A stretch of DNA of 64,000 bases, taken from the NCBI GenBank assembly GCA_900471485.1, contig UCEU01000009.1:62001-126000 (forward strand), written 5' to 3'. The stretch is from Hyphomicrobiales bacterium. Its GTDB lineage: Bacteria > Pseudomonadota > Alphaproteobacteria > Rhizobiales > Rhizobiaceae. Under the pieces are notes generated by a model. That model did no database searches and was not told where the DNA came from. It saw nothing but the letters and a program-made list of their open reading frames with translations. This document shows positions 63,491 to 64,000 of this stretch, piece by piece (the first letter of the stretch is position 1; every line of letters begins with the position of its first letter). Both the position numbers and the translations under genes were made by a program.

Positions 63491-64000
63491 ATGGGTCTGG
63501 GGTTTGGCGCGCGTGTTCTAAAGCGGCTTCTGCCGTTGGTTGCCTTGGTGTTGACCGCTTGGGGGGCTGTGGCGCAAACGCCGCCGGCCGCACCGGCAAC
63601 GACAGCCACACCGGCACCGCCGCCGGCCGAAGTGCGGCAGATCTTCGAACTGATGGAAAAGCCTGCCGTCAAGCAATGGATGGCGACCCAGGCCCCGACA
63701 CAACCGGCGACGCCGCCAGCGGCACAAACGCCCGCGACACCCACCACGCCAGCGGCGCAACCCGCGGCTGCCGGGAGTGACATGTCCGGCGAGCAAATGT
63801 CCGTTCTCTCCGAATTCCTCGGCCATGCCCGCACGCATTTCGATCTGGTGTCCGGCGCGGCGATGACGCTGCCGGCAGAGGTGGAGAATGCCTCCGAGAT
63901 CGTCGAGCGGGAGGTTCAGCCGAGTGGTTGGGCGTTTGTGACGTTCGAGCTTCTGGCATTGTTTCTGGCCGGAGCGGTTGCCGAAATGCTGTTTCGGGTG
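63491..64000 (+). CDS. probable mechanosensitive-channel-family protein (partial, N-terminus)
   Basis: Only the first 170 codons are in the window and the frame is open to the edge. A signal peptide (~13-29, ending AVAQ) precedes a Pro/Ala/Thr-rich linker (~30-90), then a helical segment (MSVLSEFLGHARTHFDLV) and the start of a hydrophobic helix (FVTFELLALFLAGAVAEML) at the window end. This layout matches the N-terminal periplasmic part of large rhizobial MscS-type channels, but the conserved pore and beta domains lie outside. GGAGGGG precedes the ATG. Assignment is tentative. Confidence 0.5.
   Translation, partial: MGLGFGARVLKRLLPLVALVLTAWGAVAQTPPAAPATTATPAPPPAEVRQIFELMEKPAVKQWMATQAPTQPATPPAAQTPATPTTPAAQPAAAGSDMSGEQMSVLSEFLGHARTHFDLVSGAAMTLPAEVENASEIVEREVQPSGWAFVTFELLALFLAGAVAEMLFRV

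Noticed and set aside
1..64000. CRISPR array, prophage, integron or anti-phage island
   Set aside because: No regularly spaced repeats, integrase, phage structural genes, restriction or toxin-antitoxin genes were recognised; gene content and base use look like core chromosome.

Overview
This is a contiguous piece of an alphaproteobacterial chromosome, almost certainly from the Rhizobiaceae (Rhizobium or a close relative). The reasons are GC-rich codon use, the family-typical small genes (DUF2312, DUF1244, DUF1036, DUF1192, DUF4164, DUF1127, paired DUF465/YdcH proteins), RcdA (DUF1465), zinc-ligand-free L31 and L36, a 6S RNA just downstream of zapA, and a RIME-like intergenic palindrome. I see no tRNA, rRNA, IS element, prophage, CRISPR array or replication origin. 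The window reads as core chromosome with one specialised signalling island.

Layout. 1-8.7 kb: the 3' end of a Fis-type sigma-54 regulator, an exported DUF882/M15-like protein, a LysR regulator with an HPP-CBS membrane protein, a three-gene minus-strand operon (N-formylglutamate amidohydrolase, DUF1244, DUF2312), then DUF1036 coupled to pyruvate kinase. 8.7-19.3 kb: accessory-like genes (tautomerase and DUF4865 with a divergent LysR, an FkbM methyltransferase facing a hexapeptide acyltransferase, a small exported protein, a threonine dehydratase-like enzyme, a membrane-bound AraC regulator beside an exported GIN-like protein, gamma-glutamyltransferase, an alpha/beta hydrolase and a TPR protein). 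19.3-25 kb: rpmJ, purEK, two YdcH-like genes, TauE plus ArsR, a ThiE-like protein lacking key residues, and a Sel1 protein.

24.9-38.6 kb holds the most distinctive region, a chemosensory cluster. A soluble protein with a decayed MCP tip is divergent from STAS-cheY-cheA-cheW-mcp-mcp-mcp-cheW-cheR-cheB. The three transmembrane receptors have nearly identical signalling domains and C-terminal tails but appear to carry one, three and two HAMP modules. The two receptor-receptor spacers share a structured module. No cheD, cheZ or second cheY is present. It resembles a complete second chemosensory pathway separate from flagellar genes.

38.6-51.3 kb: an inositol-monophosphatase-family gene, an unassigned proton-channel/OmpA-like envelope pair, an ABC exporter, rpmE, rcdA and DUF1192 with a candidate small RNA between them, an MFS transporter beside a TetR regulator and a small membrane protein, a second class B penicillin-binding protein, and a PhzF-family enzyme. 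51.4-59.7 kb: a central-carbon block on the minus strand (tkt, gap, pgk, class I fructose-bisphosphate aldolase) containing a K+/H+ antiporter and a LacI-type palindrome upstream of the aldolase. 59.9-64 kb: DUF4164, zapA, 6S RNA, a DUF1127 protein, a YigZ-family protein, a short-form 6-phosphogluconate dehydrogenase and the start of a probable MscS-type channel.

Functionally, tkt, gap, pgk, fba, pyk and gnd cover much of lower glycolysis and the pentose-phosphate branch. The chemosensory cluster is the best candidate for an incompletely described system. All calls rest on reading motifs and layout, and no database search was run.
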